Counted from the first letter of the stretch, positions 19,376-30,604 are shown. The stretch is DNA of 64,000 nucleotides from Microbacterium sp. LWH3-1.2 (GCF_040675855.1 NZ_JBEGIK010000001.1:2232001-2296000); one strand, 5' to 3'. The notes: generated by a model not told the origin, from the sequence alone. Numbers and translations: made by a program.

Positions 19376-19711
19376 ATGTCCGAGATGATCACGGTTCCGC
19401 TCGCCGACGGCGAGGTCCTCGAGGTCTACATCCCCCGTCCGGCGGGCGCGCCGATCGGCGGACTGGTCCTCATCCACGAGATCTGGGGTCTGGTCGGACA
19501 TTTCTGTCGGACATATCTTGACGTGGCCGACCGTTTCGCGACCGAGGGCTGGCTGGTCGCGGCGCCCGGCATCCTCAGCCGTGGCGGCGTCGCTCCGGCG
19601 CTGGGCGCGGAGCTCTTCGCGGCGATGAACAGCGGCGATGAGGAGGCCGCAGTCCCCGCCATTCGCAGCGCACGATGTCATCGCCTGCGCGGCTCGCGGT
19701 CGCGCCCGTGA
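19376..19711 (+). pseudogene. Truncated dienelactone hydrolase family gene
   Basis: The first about 90 residues match the N-terminal half of dienelactone hydrolase-family alpha/beta hydrolases: VYIPRPAGAPIGGLVLIHEIWGL, then DVADRFATEGWLVAAPGIL. The frame then runs into 20 unrelated Arg-rich residues and stops at residue 111. The nucleophile region (GFCFGG type), Asp and His expected in the missing 130 residues were not found in any frame before argC. A GGAG ribosome binding site precedes the ATG. It is probably a deletion remnant. Confidence 0.65.
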
Positions 19712-19942
19712 CCTCGACACTGACGAGCGATTTGCGGATGCCGCGGCCCGGCCGCTATCGTCGGCGCATGCCTTCGGCGACCCAGGGACTCCCGACGCTC
19801 GTTCCGAGCGCCGTTCCCGCGCGCCGACGCCGTCTGGGCGAGCGCCGACTCTAGGCGACCCCCGCACGCCGTCCTGTCATGGACCGTCGCGAGTGGGCGT
19901 CGCCGTCTCCGGCCCTCAGCCCCAGACTCTAAGGTGGAATCC
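19712..19942. other. Gene-free gap before argC
   Basis: A 231-base stretch with no credible gene on either strand. It probably includes scar sequence from the deleted hydrolase end. It ends in the argC promoter. Confidence 0.5.
19930..19935 (+). promoter_or_regulatory. -10 box of the arg operon
   Basis: TAAGGT, seven bases before the argC ATG 19943; leaderless spacing. No clear ARG-box pair was recognised around it. Confidence 0.5.
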
Positions 19943-21016
19943 ATGACATATTCGGTCGCCGTCTCCGGCGCATCCGGCTATGCGGGCGGCGAGATCCTGC
20001 GGATCCTCGCCGCGCATCCCGACGTCGAGATCCGCACCGTGACCGCGCACTCCAACGCGGGACAGCCGCTCATCCAGCATCAGCCCCACCTGCGCTCCCT
20101 CGCCCACCTGACCCTCGCCGAGACCTCGCCCGAGGTGCTCGCCGGTCACGACATCGTCTTCCTGGCGCTGCCGCACGGCCAGTCGGGGCAGTACACCGAC
20201 GCTCTCGGCGACACGCCCCTCGTGATCGACGCAGGCGCCGACCACCGGCTCGAGTCGGTGGCCGACTGGGATCGCTTCTACGGCGGCGACTTCCACGAGC
20301 CGTGGGTCTACGGCGTCCCCGAGCTTCCGGTGGCAGGTGCGACGCAGCGCGAACGGCTCGTCGGGGCGTCCCGCATCGCCGCGCCCGGCTGCAACGCCTC
20401 CACCGTCTCCCTGTCGCTCGCGCCGGGTGTCGCCGCCGGCGTGATCGACCCCTCCGACATCGTGACGGTGCTGGCGGTCGGGCCCTCGGGCGCCGGCAAG
20501 AGTCTCAAGACGAATCTGCTGGCTGCCGAGATCCTCGGGTCCGCCAACCCCTACGCCGTGGGCGGCTCCCACCGGCACATCCCCGAGATCCGCCAAGCGC
20601 TTGCCGCCGCACGCTCGTCGGACGCCGAACAGAGCACCACCGCCGACGAGGGCATCCGCATCTCCTTCACCCCGGTGCTGGTGCCGATGTCGCGGGGCAT
20701 CCTCGCGACCTCCACGGCGCCGATCGCGCCGGGGGCGACCGACGACGAGATCCGCGGCGCGTGGGAGTCGGCGTACGGCGACGAGACCTTCGTGCAGCTG
20801 CTGCCCGCCGGCCAGTTCCCGCGCACCGCCGATGTGCTGGGCGCGAACACCGCGCTGATGGGTCTCGCGATCGACCGCGCGGCGAACCGCGTGACCGTCG
20901 TGACGGCGGTCGACAACCTCGTCAAGGGCACGGCCGGAGCCGCCGTGCAGTCCATGAACATCGCGCTGGGGCTCGCCGAGGGCACCGCGCTGACCGTGAA
21001 CGGAGTCGCGCCGTGA
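19943..21016 (+). CDS. argC: N-acetyl-gamma-glutamyl-phosphate reductase
   Basis: A 357-residue NADPH enzyme for the third step of arginine synthesis. The Rossmann loop is [13 protein letters not shown] at residues 8-20. The catalytic Cys is in [13 protein letters not shown] (about 151), and the conserved SHRHIPEI segment lies near 210. An in-frame GTG at 19934 is possible, but ATG 19943 fits the promoter and the family length. It leads argC-J-B-D-F, all overlapping by four bases. Confidence 0.96.
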   Translation: MTYSVAVSGASGYAGGEILRILAAHPDVEIRTVTAHSNAGQPLIQHQPHLRSLAHLTLAETSPEVLAGHDIVFLALPHGQSGQYTDALGDTPLVIDAGADHRLESVADWDRFYGGDFHEPWVYGVPELPVAGATQRERLVGASRIAAPGCNASTVSLSLAPGVAAGVIDPSDIVTVLAVGPSGAGKSLKTNLLAAEILGSANPYAVGGSHRHIPEIRQALAAARSSDAEQSTTADEGIRISFTPVLVPMSRGILATSTAPIAPGATDDEIRGAWESAYGDETFVQLLPAGQFPRTADVLGANTALMGLAIDRAANRVTVVTAVDNLVKGTAGAAVQSMNIALGLAEGTALTVNGVAP

Positions 21017-22170
21017 GCGTCACAGCGCCCCAGGGATTCGAGGCGGCCGGCGTCGCCGTCGGACTCAAGTCGACCGGCAAGCCCGATGTGGCCGTGGTCG
21101 TCAACCGCGGACCGCTCAAGGTCGGCGCCGCGGTGTTCACCAGCAACCGCGCGAAGGCGAACCCGATCCTGTGGTCGCAGGAGGTCGTCCGCGACGGCGT
21201 GGTGGAGGCGGTCGTCCTCAACTCGGGCGGAGCCAACTGCTTCACCGGATCCTTCGGCTTCCAGACCACGCACCAGACGGCCGAGAGGGCCGCCGAGCTC
21301 CTGGCCGTGAGCGCGGGCGACATCCTGGTGTGCTCGACGGGGCTGATCGGCACCGGTGACGAGGCGTTCCGCGCGAAGGTGCTCGCGGGCACCGAGCAGG
21401 GCATCGCCGAGCTCTCCGCGGACGGCGGGGAAGCGGCATCCCTCGCCATCATGACCACGGATTCGAAGCCGAAGCGCTCCGTCGCGACCGGCGACGGCTG
21501 GTCGATCGGCGGCATGGCGAAGGGCGCCGGGATGCTGGCGCCCGGCCTCGCGACGATGCTGGTGGTCATCACGACCGACGCCGTCCTCGACGCGGCGCAG
21601 GCCGACGCCGTGCTGCGCGCCGCCACGGGTCGCACTTTCGACCGACTGGACTCGGACGGCTGCACGTCGACGAACGACCAGGTCACGCTCATGGTCAGCG
21701 GGGCATCGGGCGTCACCCCAGACCCCGACGCGTTCGCCGCCGCGCTCGCCGACGTCTGCCAGGACCTCGCCCGGCAGCTGCAGGGCGACGCCGAGGGCGC
21801 GAGCCACGACATCACGATCGAGGTCATCAACGCCGCCTCGGAGGACGACGCGGTGGAGGTCGGCCGGTCGGTCGCCCGGAACAACCTCTTCAAGGCCGCC
21901 ATCTTCGGCAACGATCCGAACTGGGGCCGCGTGCTCGCCGCGATCGGCACGACCGCAGCCGCGTTCGACCCGTACGACGTCGACGTGTGGATGAACGGCG
22001 TCCGCGTGTGCAGCGCCGGAGGCCCCGACGCCCCGCGCGAAGCCGTCGACCTCACGCCCCGGGCGACGCACCTCGTGATCGACCTGAAGGTCGGCGCGGC
22101 GACGGCGACGATCCTCACCAACGACCTCACGCACGACTACGTCCACGAGAACAGCGCCTACTCCTCATGA
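21013..22170 (+). CDS. argJ: Bifunctional ornithine acetyltransferase / N-acetylglutamate synthase
   Basis: A 385-residue Ntn-fold enzyme that recycles the acetyl group from N-acetylornithine to glutamate. The proenzyme cleaves itself before the Thr of LATML ([10 protein letters not shown], about residue 181). The oxyanion-hole Thr-Gly pair is in CSTGLIG (about 112). [15 protein letters not shown] and the C-terminal NSAYSS are family hallmarks. The usual PNMATML reads PGLATML here. GTG start overlapping argC. Presence of ArgJ implies the cyclic arginine pathway. Confidence 0.96.
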   Translation: MSVTAPQGFEAAGVAVGLKSTGKPDVAVVVNRGPLKVGAAVFTSNRAKANPILWSQEVVRDGVVEAVVLNSGGANCFTGSFGFQTTHQTAERAAELLAVSAGDILVCSTGLIGTGDEAFRAKVLAGTEQGIAELSADGGEAASLAIMTTDSKPKRSVATGDGWSIGGMAKGAGMLAPGLATMLVVITTDAVLDAAQADAVLRAATGRTFDRLDSDGCTSTNDQVTLMVSGASGVTPDPDAFAAALADVCQDLARQLQGDAEGASHDITIEVINAASEDDAVEVGRSVARNNLFKAAIFGNDPNWGRVLAAIGTTAAAFDPYDVDVWMNGVRVCSAGGPDAPREAVDLTPRATHLVIDLKVGAATATILTNDLTHDYVHENSAYSS

Positions 22171-23066
22171 CCGACCTGCAAGAGACCGATCCCGGCGAAG
22201 CCAGCGCCCGGGCGGTGACTCTCATCGAGTCGCTGCCCTGGCTCAAGCGCTTCCGCGACCAGATCGTCGTCGTGAAGTACGGCGGCAACGCGATGGTGTC
22301 GGAGGAGCTGCAGGATGCCTTCGCCGCCGACATCGCCTACCTCCGGTACGTCGGGGTGAAGCCCGTCGTCGTGCACGGCGGCGGCCCGCAGATCTCGTCG
22401 ATGCTCGACCGTCTCGCGATCCCGAGCGAGTTCAAGGGCGGCTACCGCGTCACCTCGACCGAGGCGATCTCGGTGGTGCGCATGGTGCTCACCGGGCAGA
22501 TCAACCCGCAGCTCGTGTCGAAGATCAACGCCCACGGCCCGGTCGCGACCGGACTCAGCGGTGAGGACGCCGGCCTCTTCGGCGGCCGCCGCCGCGGCGT
22601 CGTCATCGAGGGCGTCGAGCACGACCTGGGCCGCGTCGGCGACGTCGTCGAGGTCGACCCCCAGCCGGTGCTCGATCAGATCGAAGCGGGCCGCATCCCC
22701 GTGGTCTCGAGCATCGCCCCCGACCTCGACCACCCGGGACATTCCCTGAACGTGAACGCGGATGCCGCAGCATCCGCTCTCGCCGTCGCACTCGGTGCGG
22801 CGAAGCTCGTGGTGCTCACCGACGTCGCGGGGCTGTATGCCGACTGGCCCCACCGCGACTCGCTGGTGTCGCACCTGACCTCGACGGAGCTGAAGGCGAT
22901 GCTGCCGACGCTCGAGTCGGGCATGATCCCGAAGATGGCGGCGTGCCTGGAGGCCGTCGAAGGCGGCGTCGAGACCGCGGCCATCATCGACGGGCGGGTG
23001 CCGCATTCGGTGCTCGTGGAGGTCTTCACCAGCAAGGGAATCGGAACAGAGGTGGTGCTCGGATGA
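22167..23066 (+). CDS. argB: Acetylglutamate kinase
   Basis: A 299-residue amino-acid kinase that phosphorylates N-acetylglutamate and is normally the feedback target of arginine. [10 protein letters not shown] (about residue 32), the VHGGGPQIS substrate loop (about 70) and FKGGYRVT are present. The nucleotide site includes [11 protein letters not shown]. The N-terminal helix before residue 30 is of the type found in arginine-sensitive hexameric kinases, so feedback inhibition is likely. ATGA overlap with argJ. Confidence 0.96.
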   Translation: MTDLQETDPGEASARAVTLIESLPWLKRFRDQIVVVKYGGNAMVSEELQDAFAADIAYLRYVGVKPVVVHGGGPQISSMLDRLAIPSEFKGGYRVTSTEAISVVRMVLTGQINPQLVSKINAHGPVATGLSGEDAGLFGGRRRGVVIEGVEHDLGRVGDVVEVDPQPVLDQIEAGRIPVVSSIAPDLDHPGHSLNVNADAAASALAVALGAAKLVVLTDVAGLYADWPHRDSLVSHLTSTELKAMLPTLESGMIPKMAACLEAVEGGVETAAIIDGRVPHSVLVEVFTSKGIGTEVVLG

Positions 23067-24277
23067 CGTGGCAGGACGATGCGGGGCGCGACCTCGTGAA
23101 GAGCTTCGGAGCTCGAATGCAGATGTTCGTGCGGGGTGAGGGGTCCTACCTGTGGGACGCCGAGGGCAAGCGCTACCTGGACTTTCTCGCCGGGATCGCG
23201 GTCGACTCGCTCGGCCACGCGCACCCGGTGTTCGTCGACGCGATAACGACGCAGGCCGCGACGCTCGCGCACGTGTCGAACTACTTCGCGACACCGCCGC
23301 AGCTCGCGCTCGCCGCGACCCTGAAGCGACTCGCCGGCACAGGCGACTCCGGCCGCGTGTACTTCGGAAACTCGGGCGCCGAGGCGAACGAGGCGGCGTT
23401 CAAGCTCGCTCGCCTCCACGGCGGAACCGAGCGGCCCCGCATCCTCGCGCTGACCGATGCCTTCCACGGCCGGACCATGGGCACGCTCGCCCTCACCGGC
23501 AAGCCGTACATGCAGGAGCCCTTCCTGCCGATGACTCCGGGCGTCGAGTTCATCGACTCGACCGTCGAGGCACTGGAGGCCGCGATCGACGACCGCGTCG
23601 CGGCGCTGTTCGTCGAGCCCGTCAAGGGCGAGGCCGGCGTGCTGCCTCTGCCGGAGGGCTACCTGGCCGCGGCCCGCGAGATCACCGAGCGCCACGGTGC
23701 GCTGCTCATCATCGACGAGATCCAGACGGGCGCCGGTCGCACGGGGGAGTGGTTCGCCTTCCAGCACGACGGCATCACCCCCGACGCGATCACGGTCGCC
23801 AAGGGCATCGGCGGCGGCTTCCCGATCGGTGCGCTGATCACCTTCGGCAGCGCGAGCGAGCTCTTCTATCCGGGCACCCACGGCTCGACCTTCGGCGGCA
23901 ACGCACTCGGCACCGCCGTCGCGGGCGCCGTGCTCGGCGAGATCGAGCGGGCAGAGCTGGTGCGCAACGCCGCGGAGCGCGGCGCCCAGCTGCGCGCGGC
24001 GATCGAGGGCATCGATTCGGATCTGCTCGACGGATGCCGCGGCTCGGGCCTGCTGATCGGCATCGGGCTGAAGCATCCTGTCTCGAAGGCCCTCGTGGCC
24101 GCCGCGCAGGAGCACGGACTCGTGATCAACGCCCCGAACGACGAGACGATCCGCCTCGTCCCCGCCCTCACGATCGGCGACGTCGAGATCGACGAGTTCA
24201 TCGAGCTGTTCACCGCTTCGCTGCGCACCGTCGAGGACGCGCTCGTGCTCGATGCTCCGACGGAGGTTCCCGCATGA
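23063..24277 (+). CDS. argD: Acetylornithine aminotransferase
   Basis: A 404-residue class III PLP aminotransferase making N-acetylornithine. [16 protein letters not shown] binds the cofactor phosphate, [14 protein letters not shown] holds the Asp that contacts the PLP ring, and the Schiff-base Lys is in [14 protein letters not shown] (about residue 247). It overlaps argB and argF by four bases each. It may also serve as succinyl-diaminopimelate aminotransferase in lysine synthesis, as known for E. coli ArgD. Confidence 0.96.
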   Translation: MTWQDDAGRDLVKSFGARMQMFVRGEGSYLWDAEGKRYLDFLAGIAVDSLGHAHPVFVDAITTQAATLAHVSNYFATPPQLALAATLKRLAGTGDSGRVYFGNSGAEANEAAFKLARLHGGTERPRILALTDAFHGRTMGTLALTGKPYMQEPFLPMTPGVEFIDSTVEALEAAIDDRVAALFVEPVKGEAGVLPLPEGYLAAAREITERHGALLIIDEIQTGAGRTGEWFAFQHDGITPDAITVAKGIGGGFPIGALITFGSASELFYPGTHGSTFGGNALGTAVAGAVLGEIERAELVRNAAERGAQLRAAIEGIDSDLLDGCRGSGLLIGIGLKHPVSKALVAAAQEHGLVINAPNDETIRLVPALTIGDVEIDEFIELFTASLRTVEDALVLDAPTEVPA

Positions 24278-25197
24278 CCCGCCATCTGCTGCGCGACGAC
24301 GACCTGACTCAGGCCGAGCAGGACGAGATCCTCGACCTCGCGGTGTCGCTCAAGAAGGACCGCTGGAAGCTCAAGCCCCTCGAGGGCCCGCAGACGGTCG
24401 CCGTGATCTTCGACAAGTCGTCCACTCGCACGCGCGTGTCGTTCGCGGTCGGCATCGCCGACCTGGGCGGCTCACCGCTCATCATCTCGACGGCGAACAG
24501 CCAGCTCGGCGGCAAGGAGACGCCGGCCGACACGGCCCGCGTGCTGGAGCGCCAGGTGGCGGCCATCGTCTGGCGCACGTACGCTCAGGCGGGGCTCGAG
24601 CAGATGGCGGAGGGCACGCGGGTGCCCGTCGTCAACGCGCTGAGCGACGACTTCCACCCGTGCCAGCTGCTCGCCGACCTGCTCACCATCAAGGAGCACA
24701 AGGGCGACCTGACCGGTCTGACGCTCGCGTTCTTCGGGGACGGCAAGTCGAACATGGCCCACTCTTACGTGCTCGCCGGCGTGACCGCCGGGATGCACGT
24801 GCGCGTCGCGTCACCGGAGGCCTACGCGCCGCGCGACGACGTGCTCGTCGACGCGGACCGCCGCGCCGCCGAGACGGGCGGATCGGTCACCCTCTACACC
24901 GACGCGAACGAGGCGGCGGCCGGTGCCGATGTCATCGTGACGGACACATGGGTGTCGATGGGCAAGGAGGAGGAGAAGCTCGAGCGCCTGCGCGACCTCG
25001 GCGGGTACAAGGTGACCCAGGAGCTGATGGGGCTCGCGAAGAACGACGCGATCTTCATCCACTGCCTCCCCGCCGACCGCGGCTACGAGGTCGACGCCGA
25101 GGTGATCGACGGTCCGCAGAGCGTCGTGTGGGACGAGGCGGAGAACCGCCTCCACGCCCAGAAGGCCCTGCTCGTGTGGCTCCTCCGCCAGGACTGA
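24274..25197 (+). CDS. argF: Ornithine carbamoyltransferase
   Basis: A 307-residue transcarbamylase joining ornithine and carbamoyl phosphate. The carbamoyl-phosphate loop is KSSTRTRVSF (about residue 48), then ALSDDFHPCQLLADLLTI (about 125). The ornithine site is VTDTWVSMG, with HCLPADRGYEV (about 265) carrying the catalytic Cys; Asp replaces the His of the more common HCLPAHRG. It is the last gene of the tight argCJBDF cluster. In Mycobacterium argR and argG follow; here a membrane gene does. Confidence 0.96.
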   Translation: MTRHLLRDDDLTQAEQDEILDLAVSLKKDRWKLKPLEGPQTVAVIFDKSSTRTRVSFAVGIADLGGSPLIISTANSQLGGKETPADTARVLERQVAAIVWRTYAQAGLEQMAEGTRVPVVNALSDDFHPCQLLADLLTIKEHKGDLTGLTLAFFGDGKSNMAHSYVLAGVTAGMHVRVASPEAYAPRDDVLVDADRRAAETGGSVTLYTDANEAAAGADVIVTDTWVSMGKEEEKLERLRDLGGYKVTQELMGLAKNDAIFIHCLPADRGYEVDAEVIDGPQSVVWDEAENRLHAQKALLVWLLRQD

Positions 25198-25210
25198 GAG
25201 CACCGGGTCG

Positions 25211-26356
25211 GTGAGCGGGCGAGGGGCGAGCGAGACACAGCGCATCACGCCACCCGCCGACGGCTGGCTCACCACGCGCTGGGAGCGTCTGAACGGCCCC
25301 GCCCGCATCGGCGGCGTCGATCTCGCCCGCGGGCTGGCCGTGCTCGGCATGTTCGCCGCCCACCTGCTCTGGATCACCGAGCCCTTCGCCGTGCTCGACC
25401 CCGGAACGTGGGTCGCCGTCGTGTCGGGCCGTTCCTCGATCCTGTTCGCGACGCTCGCGGGCGTCTCGATCGGGCTCGTGACCGGCGGGCGCTCCGCGCT
25501 CACGGGCGACGCGATGAACACCGCGCGGGGCAGGCTCGCGGTCCGGGCGGGACTGCTCTGGGTCCTCGGCATCCTGCTCATCGCCACGGGCGTGCCGGTG
25601 TTCGTGATCCTTCCGGCGTACGCCCTCATGTTCCTCCTGGCGCTCCCGCTGACGTCGCTTCCGGCGCGCGTTCTCCTCCCGCTCGCGGGCGCGCTGGCCC
25701 TCTTCCTGCCGTTCGTGCAGGTCGTCCTCGACGCCCTCCCGTTCTGGAGCTCCCCGCTCGGAGAGCCGGTGTCTCTCGGCCTGGGCTGGCACTACCCGTT
25801 CCTGACCTGGATCGCCTTCGTCGTCGCCGGCCTCGGCGTCGCCCGTGCCGGCGTCACCCGGCTGCGGGTGCAGGTCTGGCTCGTCGTCGCCGGCGTCCTG
25901 CTCGCGGCAGTCGGGTACGGGCTCGGCGCGGCGAACGGCTCGGATCCCGATGCCGAGGCCGCGTCGTACCTCGGGGCGCTCTGGACCGTGCGGCCGCACT
26001 CGACCGGCCTGCTGGAGGTGATCGGCTCCGGCGGCTTCGCGCTCGCCGTGTTGGGGCTGTGCCTTCTCGCCTGCCGGACCGTGCTCGTGTGGGTCGCGCT
26101 GCCCCTTCGGGCGGTCGGCGCGATGCCGCTCACCGCCTACACGCTGCAACTCGTGGTGTGGGCCGTCGTCGCCGCGGCGGTGCTCGACCGGGTCGGCGAC
26201 CTCGTCGGCTTCCGCGCTCTCGAGCCGTTCTGGCCGCTCACCATCGGCACCGTAGCGCTGTGCACGGCGTGGGCTCTCCTCGTCGGCCGCGGCCCGCTCG
26301 AGACGCTGCTCGACACCGCCTCGCGCTTCGCCGTCCCTGCCGATCGACGGCGATGA
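25211..26356 (+). CDS. Acyltransferase-like membrane protein (DUF1624/DUF418 type)
   Basis: A 381-residue protein with about ten membrane segments. After 35 cytoplasmic residues it has GGVDLARGLAVLGMFAAHL, the opening signature of the heparan-alpha-glucosaminide N-acetyltransferase (DUF1624) and DUF418 group, and it ends with a DUF418-like C-terminal part (MPLTAYTLQLVVWA). Such proteins are thought to transfer acyl groups to surface sugars; no substrate can be named. GTG start 13 bases after argF, so it is probably cotranscribed although unrelated to arginine. It occupies the place of argR-argG in other actinobacteria. Confidence 0.8.
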   Translation: MSGRGASETQRITPPADGWLTTRWERLNGPARIGGVDLARGLAVLGMFAAHLLWITEPFAVLDPGTWVAVVSGRSSILFATLAGVSIGLVTGGRSALTGDAMNTARGRLAVRAGLLWVLGILLIATGVPVFVILPAYALMFLLALPLTSLPARVLLPLAGALALFLPFVQVVLDALPFWSSPLGEPVSLGLGWHYPFLTWIAFVVAGLGVARAGVTRLRVQVWLVVAGVLLAAVGYGLGAANGSDPDAEAASYLGALWTVRPHSTGLLEVIGSGGFALAVLGLCLLACRTVLVWVALPLRAVGAMPLTAYTLQLVVWAVVAAAVLDRVGDLVGFRALEPFWPLTIGTVALCTAWALLVGRGPLETLLDTASRFAVPADRRR

Positions 26357-26387
26357 CACGGCGGCGTCGTGGTCGGTGACGCGTCGG

Positions 26388-27830
<1,443 letters not shown>

Positions 27831-27849
27831 TCTCAGCCGCGATGGTGCC

Positions 27850-27869
27850 TCGCGATCACCAGATCGCGA
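27850..27869. terminator. Bidirectional hairpin between argH and the convergent gene
   Basis: TCGCGATC / GATCGCGA arms with loop ACCA. It overlaps the stop codon of the minus-strand membrane gene and lies 20 bases past argH. No T-run. Confidence 0.45.
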
Positions 27870-28452
27870 GACGCACCAGGGCCGCGACGACGCACGCCCA
27901 CACCAGGCTCGCGAGTGTGCCGATGATGAAGCGCTCACGCGCTTCGGCAGTCGCGAGCTCCGAGAACCGGCCGATGCCTTTGACCGCCACGACCACGGCG
28001 ATCGCCTCGGGGAACCCCGCGACGATGCCGAGCGTCACCGCCACGCGCTCGAGGTAGCCGATCGTGGTTCCGCCGCGCATCACCTCGCGCACCGCGCCCT
28101 CGCCGGCGACGGCTCCCGGGACTGCGGGAGCGCGCAGGAGGATGCCGCCGTTGTCGCCCTCTTCGACGCGCCCGTGGCTCGCGATCTCGAGGATGCGGCG
28201 GGTGATCGGGTTGCCGCCGAGCACGCCGAGGGCTGTACCGAGCATGGCGATGCCCAGGCCGAGCAGGAGCGGCACGTTCACCGGCGACACCGTCACGGCG
28301 AGCAGGCACAGGACGACCAGCACGGCCGCGACGATGAGGGGGATGGTCGTCGGCTTGCGAAGACTGATCACCACCAGTACGAGCGCCCCACAGAGCGCGA
28401 GGAGCAGGAAGATCGTGAGCGCGGCCACGAGGATCACGTCCGGGGAGACCAT
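27856..28452 (-). CDS. Membrane protein paired with a SatD-like regulator
   Basis: A 198-residue protein with three hydrophobic helices in the first 80 residues, a Gly-rich polar middle, and a conserved-looking second half. That half has IGYLERVAVTLGIVAG, then AVKGIGRFSEL and ARERFIIGTLASLVWA (about 125-190), a pattern I have seen in small membrane proteins of unknown role. It starts four bases after the SatD-like gene ends, so the two are almost surely one operon. Function unknown; the pairing suggests that the upstream gene regulates or partners with it. Confidence 0.7.
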   Translation of the reverse strand: MVSPDVILVAALTIFLLLALCGALVLVVISLRKPTTIPLIVAAVLVVLCLLAVTVSPVNVPLLLGLGIAMLGTALGVLGGNPITRRILEIASHGRVEEGDNGGILLRAPAVPGAVAGEGAVREVMRGGTTIGYLERVAVTLGIVAGFPEAIAVVVAVKGIGRFSELATAEARERFIIGTLASLVWACVVAALVRLAIW

Positions 28453-28456
28453 GGCG

Positions 28457-29056
28457 TCAGTCTGGCACGGGCCGCGGACTCAGCCGGGCGAGCACGCGGG
28501 CGAGCGCGGGCAGAGCGGCCTCCTCGGTGCGCAGGCCTGCCGACTTCACACGGAGGCTCACGGCGCCCTCCGAGATGCCGAGGCGTGCGGCGGCCTCGCG
28601 TTGCGTGATCCCTTCGGCGAGCAGGTCGTATACCTCCCATCCTTCGGCAGTGCGCCGATCGCGCAGTTCCACCAGCAGACGCACGAGCGCCTCGGCGTCG
28701 GCCCCGCCGTCGGGCGCCGTGATCGCGATGCGGGTGGCGGCTTTCTTCGCGCGGTCCACGGCGTCGCGGGCGTTCACGAAGGCCTCGCCGCGCGCGGCCC
28801 GGACGCTGTCGGGCAGGGGCGACTCGACCTCCCCGACGCCGACGCCGACGCTCCACTGGCCCGAACGGGTCAAATCGAGCACGATCGCCAGCAACGCCTC
28901 GGCGTCAGCGACCGCGACCTGCACCTCATCGCCCGCGGTGCGCTCGGGGGCGAGTGCGATCCCCTGACTCCCGTGCGCGTGGACGGAGGCCACGGCGGCG
29001 GGCACGAGGTCTGCGCCGCTGCGACTGTCGCGCTGGTCGCTGGTGATGACGAACAT
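28457..29056 (-). CDS. SatD-like protein with C-terminal helix-turn-helix
   Basis: A 199-residue protein. The N-terminal part (about 1-105) begins FVITSDQRDSR and has AGDEVQVAVADAEA and VGVGVGEVESPLP, consistent with the SatD family; a central Ala/Arg-rich helix precedes a C-terminal helix-turn-helix (EGITQREAAARLGISEGAVSLRVKSAGL, residues about 148-175; one of its helices is LGISEGAVSLRV). The layout suggests a sensor domain joined to a DNA-binding domain that controls its own operon. An AT-rich dyad lies 26-54 bases upstream of the start. The ligand is unknown. Confidence 0.7.
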   Translation of the reverse strand: MFVITSDQRDSRSGADLVPAAVASVHAHGSQGIALAPERTAGDEVQVAVADAEALLAIVLDLTRSGQWSVGVGVGEVESPLPDSVRAARGEAFVNARDAVDRAKKAATRIAITAPDGGADAEALVRLLVELRDRRTAEGWEVYDLLAEGITQREAAARLGISEGAVSLRVKSAGLRTEEAALPALARVLARLSPRPVPD

Positions 29057-29081
29057 CGGCGATCCTTATGTGTGAGAACTT

Positions 29082-29110
29082 AAGTGTGGCCTAGTTTAGC
29101 CTACACACTT
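29082..29110. promoter_or_regulatory. AT-rich dyad upstream of the SatD-like gene
   Basis: AAGTGTG (29082-29088) and CACACTT (29104-29110) form a 7-base inverted repeat with GGC/GCC inside. The centre CTAGTTTAGCCTA includes a repeated CCTA/TAG pattern and shares 12 of 19 positions with the DtxR/IdeR iron box. It is a candidate operator for the SatD-like HTH protein. Confidence 0.35.
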
Positions 29111-29244
29111 CAGTCGAACAAGCTTGGAAGCTAAAGAAGGGCAGCATTAAGTCCTGAGGCTTGAACTGTGTTGGCGTGTGTCTGCTGCCAGCGCCGGAGG
29201 AGCGAGCAGGCTCGGCACAGGCGGGACGAGGCATCCGTCGCTGA

Positions 29245-29250
29245 TAGCCT
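29245..29250 (+). promoter_or_regulatory. -10 box of tyrS
   Basis: TAGCCT, seven bases before GTG 29258; leaderless spacing, which leaves no room for a T-box leader. Confidence 0.5.
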
Positions 29251-29257
29251 GGCGGGC

Positions 29258-30559
29258 GTGTCTGAAACCGTCGTGAGCGCGACCGCGCCCGCGATCGACC
29301 CCGCGTTCGAGAATGTGTGGGACGAGATCGTGTGGCGTGGGCTCGTACATGTGTCCACCGATCAGGAGGCGCTGCGCGCCCTTCTCGCCGGGGACCCGAT
29401 CACGTATTACTGCGGCTTCGACCCGACCGCCCCGAGCCTGCACCTCGGCAACCTCGTGCAGCTGCTGACCATGCGCCGCCTGCAGCTGGCCGGCCACAAA
29501 CCCCTCGGCCTCGTCGGCGGCTCGACCGGCCTCGTCGGCGACCCGCGTCCTTCTGCGGAGCGCACCCTCAACACGCGCGAGACGGTCGCCGAATGGGTCG
29601 GCTACCTGCGCTCGCAGGTCGAGCGGTTCCTGAGCTTCGAGGGCGACAACGCGGCACGCATCGTCAACAACCTCGATTGGACCGCGCCCATGAGCGCGAT
29701 CGATTTCCTGCGCGAGATCGGCAAGCACTACCGCGTGGGCACGATGCTCAAGAAGGACGCGGTCGCTGCGCGCCTCAACTCCGAGGCCGGCATCAGCTAC
29801 ACCGAGTTCAGCTACCAGATCCTGCAGGGGATGGACTACCTCGAGCTCTATCGCCAGTACGGCTGCGTGCTGCAGACCGGCGGCAGCGACCAGTGGGGCA
29901 ACCTCACCAGCGGAACCGATCTCATCCACCGCGTCGAGGGCGTCTCGGTGCACGCGATCGGCACGCCGCTGATCACCAACAGCGACGGCACGAAGTTCGG
30001 CAAGAGCGAGGGCAATGCGATCTGGCTGGATGCCGCGATGTGCAGCCCGTACCGGATGTATCAGTTCTGGCTCAACACGGATGACGCCGACGTGATCCAG
30101 CGCCTGAAGATCTTCACGTTCCTGACGCGCGCCGAGATCGAGGAGTACGAGCGCCTCGTCGCCGACGAGCCGTTCCGTCGCGCCGCGCAGAAGCGCCTGG
30201 CTCTCGAGGTCACGGCTTTCGTGCACGGCACGGATGCTGCCGCCGCCGTGATCGCCGCCTCTGAGGCTCTCTTCGGCCACGGCGACCTCGCAGCGCTCGA
30301 CGCGACGACGCTGCGCCATGCGCTCGAGGAGCTGCCCAACGCGACGGTCGCGACGGGTACCAACGTCGTGCAGGCGCTCGTCGACACGGGGCTCGTCTCG
30401 AGTCTCTCGGAGGGCCGCCGTGCGATCGCGCAGGGCGGTGTGTCGCTGGACGGAGCGAAGGTCGAGGACGAATCGGCGACCGTGTCGGGCGCGCTTCCCG
30501 GCGGAGTCTCGGTGCTGCGGCGCGGCAAGAAGACCCTCGCGGGCGTGTTCGTCGGCTGA
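29258..30559 (+). CDS. tyrS: Tyrosyl-tRNA synthetase
   Basis: A 433-residue class I synthetase charging tRNA-Tyr. The HIGH-like motif is HLGN in PTAPSLHLGNL (about residue 64), the KMSKS-like loop is KFGKSEGNAIWL (about 246), and the Tyr-binding YQILQGMDYLELYRQYGC lies between. A C-terminal S4 RNA-binding domain (SLSEGRRAIAQGGVSLDG, about 380-430) contacts the tRNA. GTG start after a leaderless-type promoter. The position upstream of the rRNA operon/tlyA region matches M. tuberculosis Rv1689. Confidence 0.97.
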   Translation: MSETVVSATAPAIDPAFENVWDEIVWRGLVHVSTDQEALRALLAGDPITYYCGFDPTAPSLHLGNLVQLLTMRRLQLAGHKPLGLVGGSTGLVGDPRPSAERTLNTRETVAEWVGYLRSQVERFLSFEGDNAARIVNNLDWTAPMSAIDFLREIGKHYRVGTMLKKDAVAARLNSEAGISYTEFSYQILQGMDYLELYRQYGCVLQTGGSDQWGNLTSGTDLIHRVEGVSVHAIGTPLITNSDGTKFGKSEGNAIWLDAAMCSPYRMYQFWLNTDDADVIQRLKIFTFLTRAEIEEYERLVADEPFRRAAQKRLALEVTAFVHGTDAAAAVIAASEALFGHGDLAALDATTLRHALEELPNATVATGTNVVQALVDTGLVSSLSEGRRAIAQGGVSLDGAKVEDESATVSGALPGGVSVLRRGKKTLAGVFVG

Positions 30560-30590
30560 CGCCCCGTGACGACCGGCGTGGCTCGGCGGG

Positions 30591-30596
30591 TAGACG
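30591..30596 (+). promoter_or_regulatory. Possible -10 box of the DUF4184 gene
   Basis: TAGACG, eight bases before ATG 30605. Confidence 0.3.
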
Positions 30597-30604
30597 GCTG
30601 ACGA

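Noticed and set aside
19638..19946. 102-codon frame between the truncated hydrolase and argC
   Set aside because: Composition is typical of non-coding GC-rich sequence and it does not restore the missing hydrolase half.
29060..29257. T-box riboswitch upstream of tyrS
   Set aside because: The -10 box lies seven bases before the start codon, leaving no leader, and no T-box sequence was seen.
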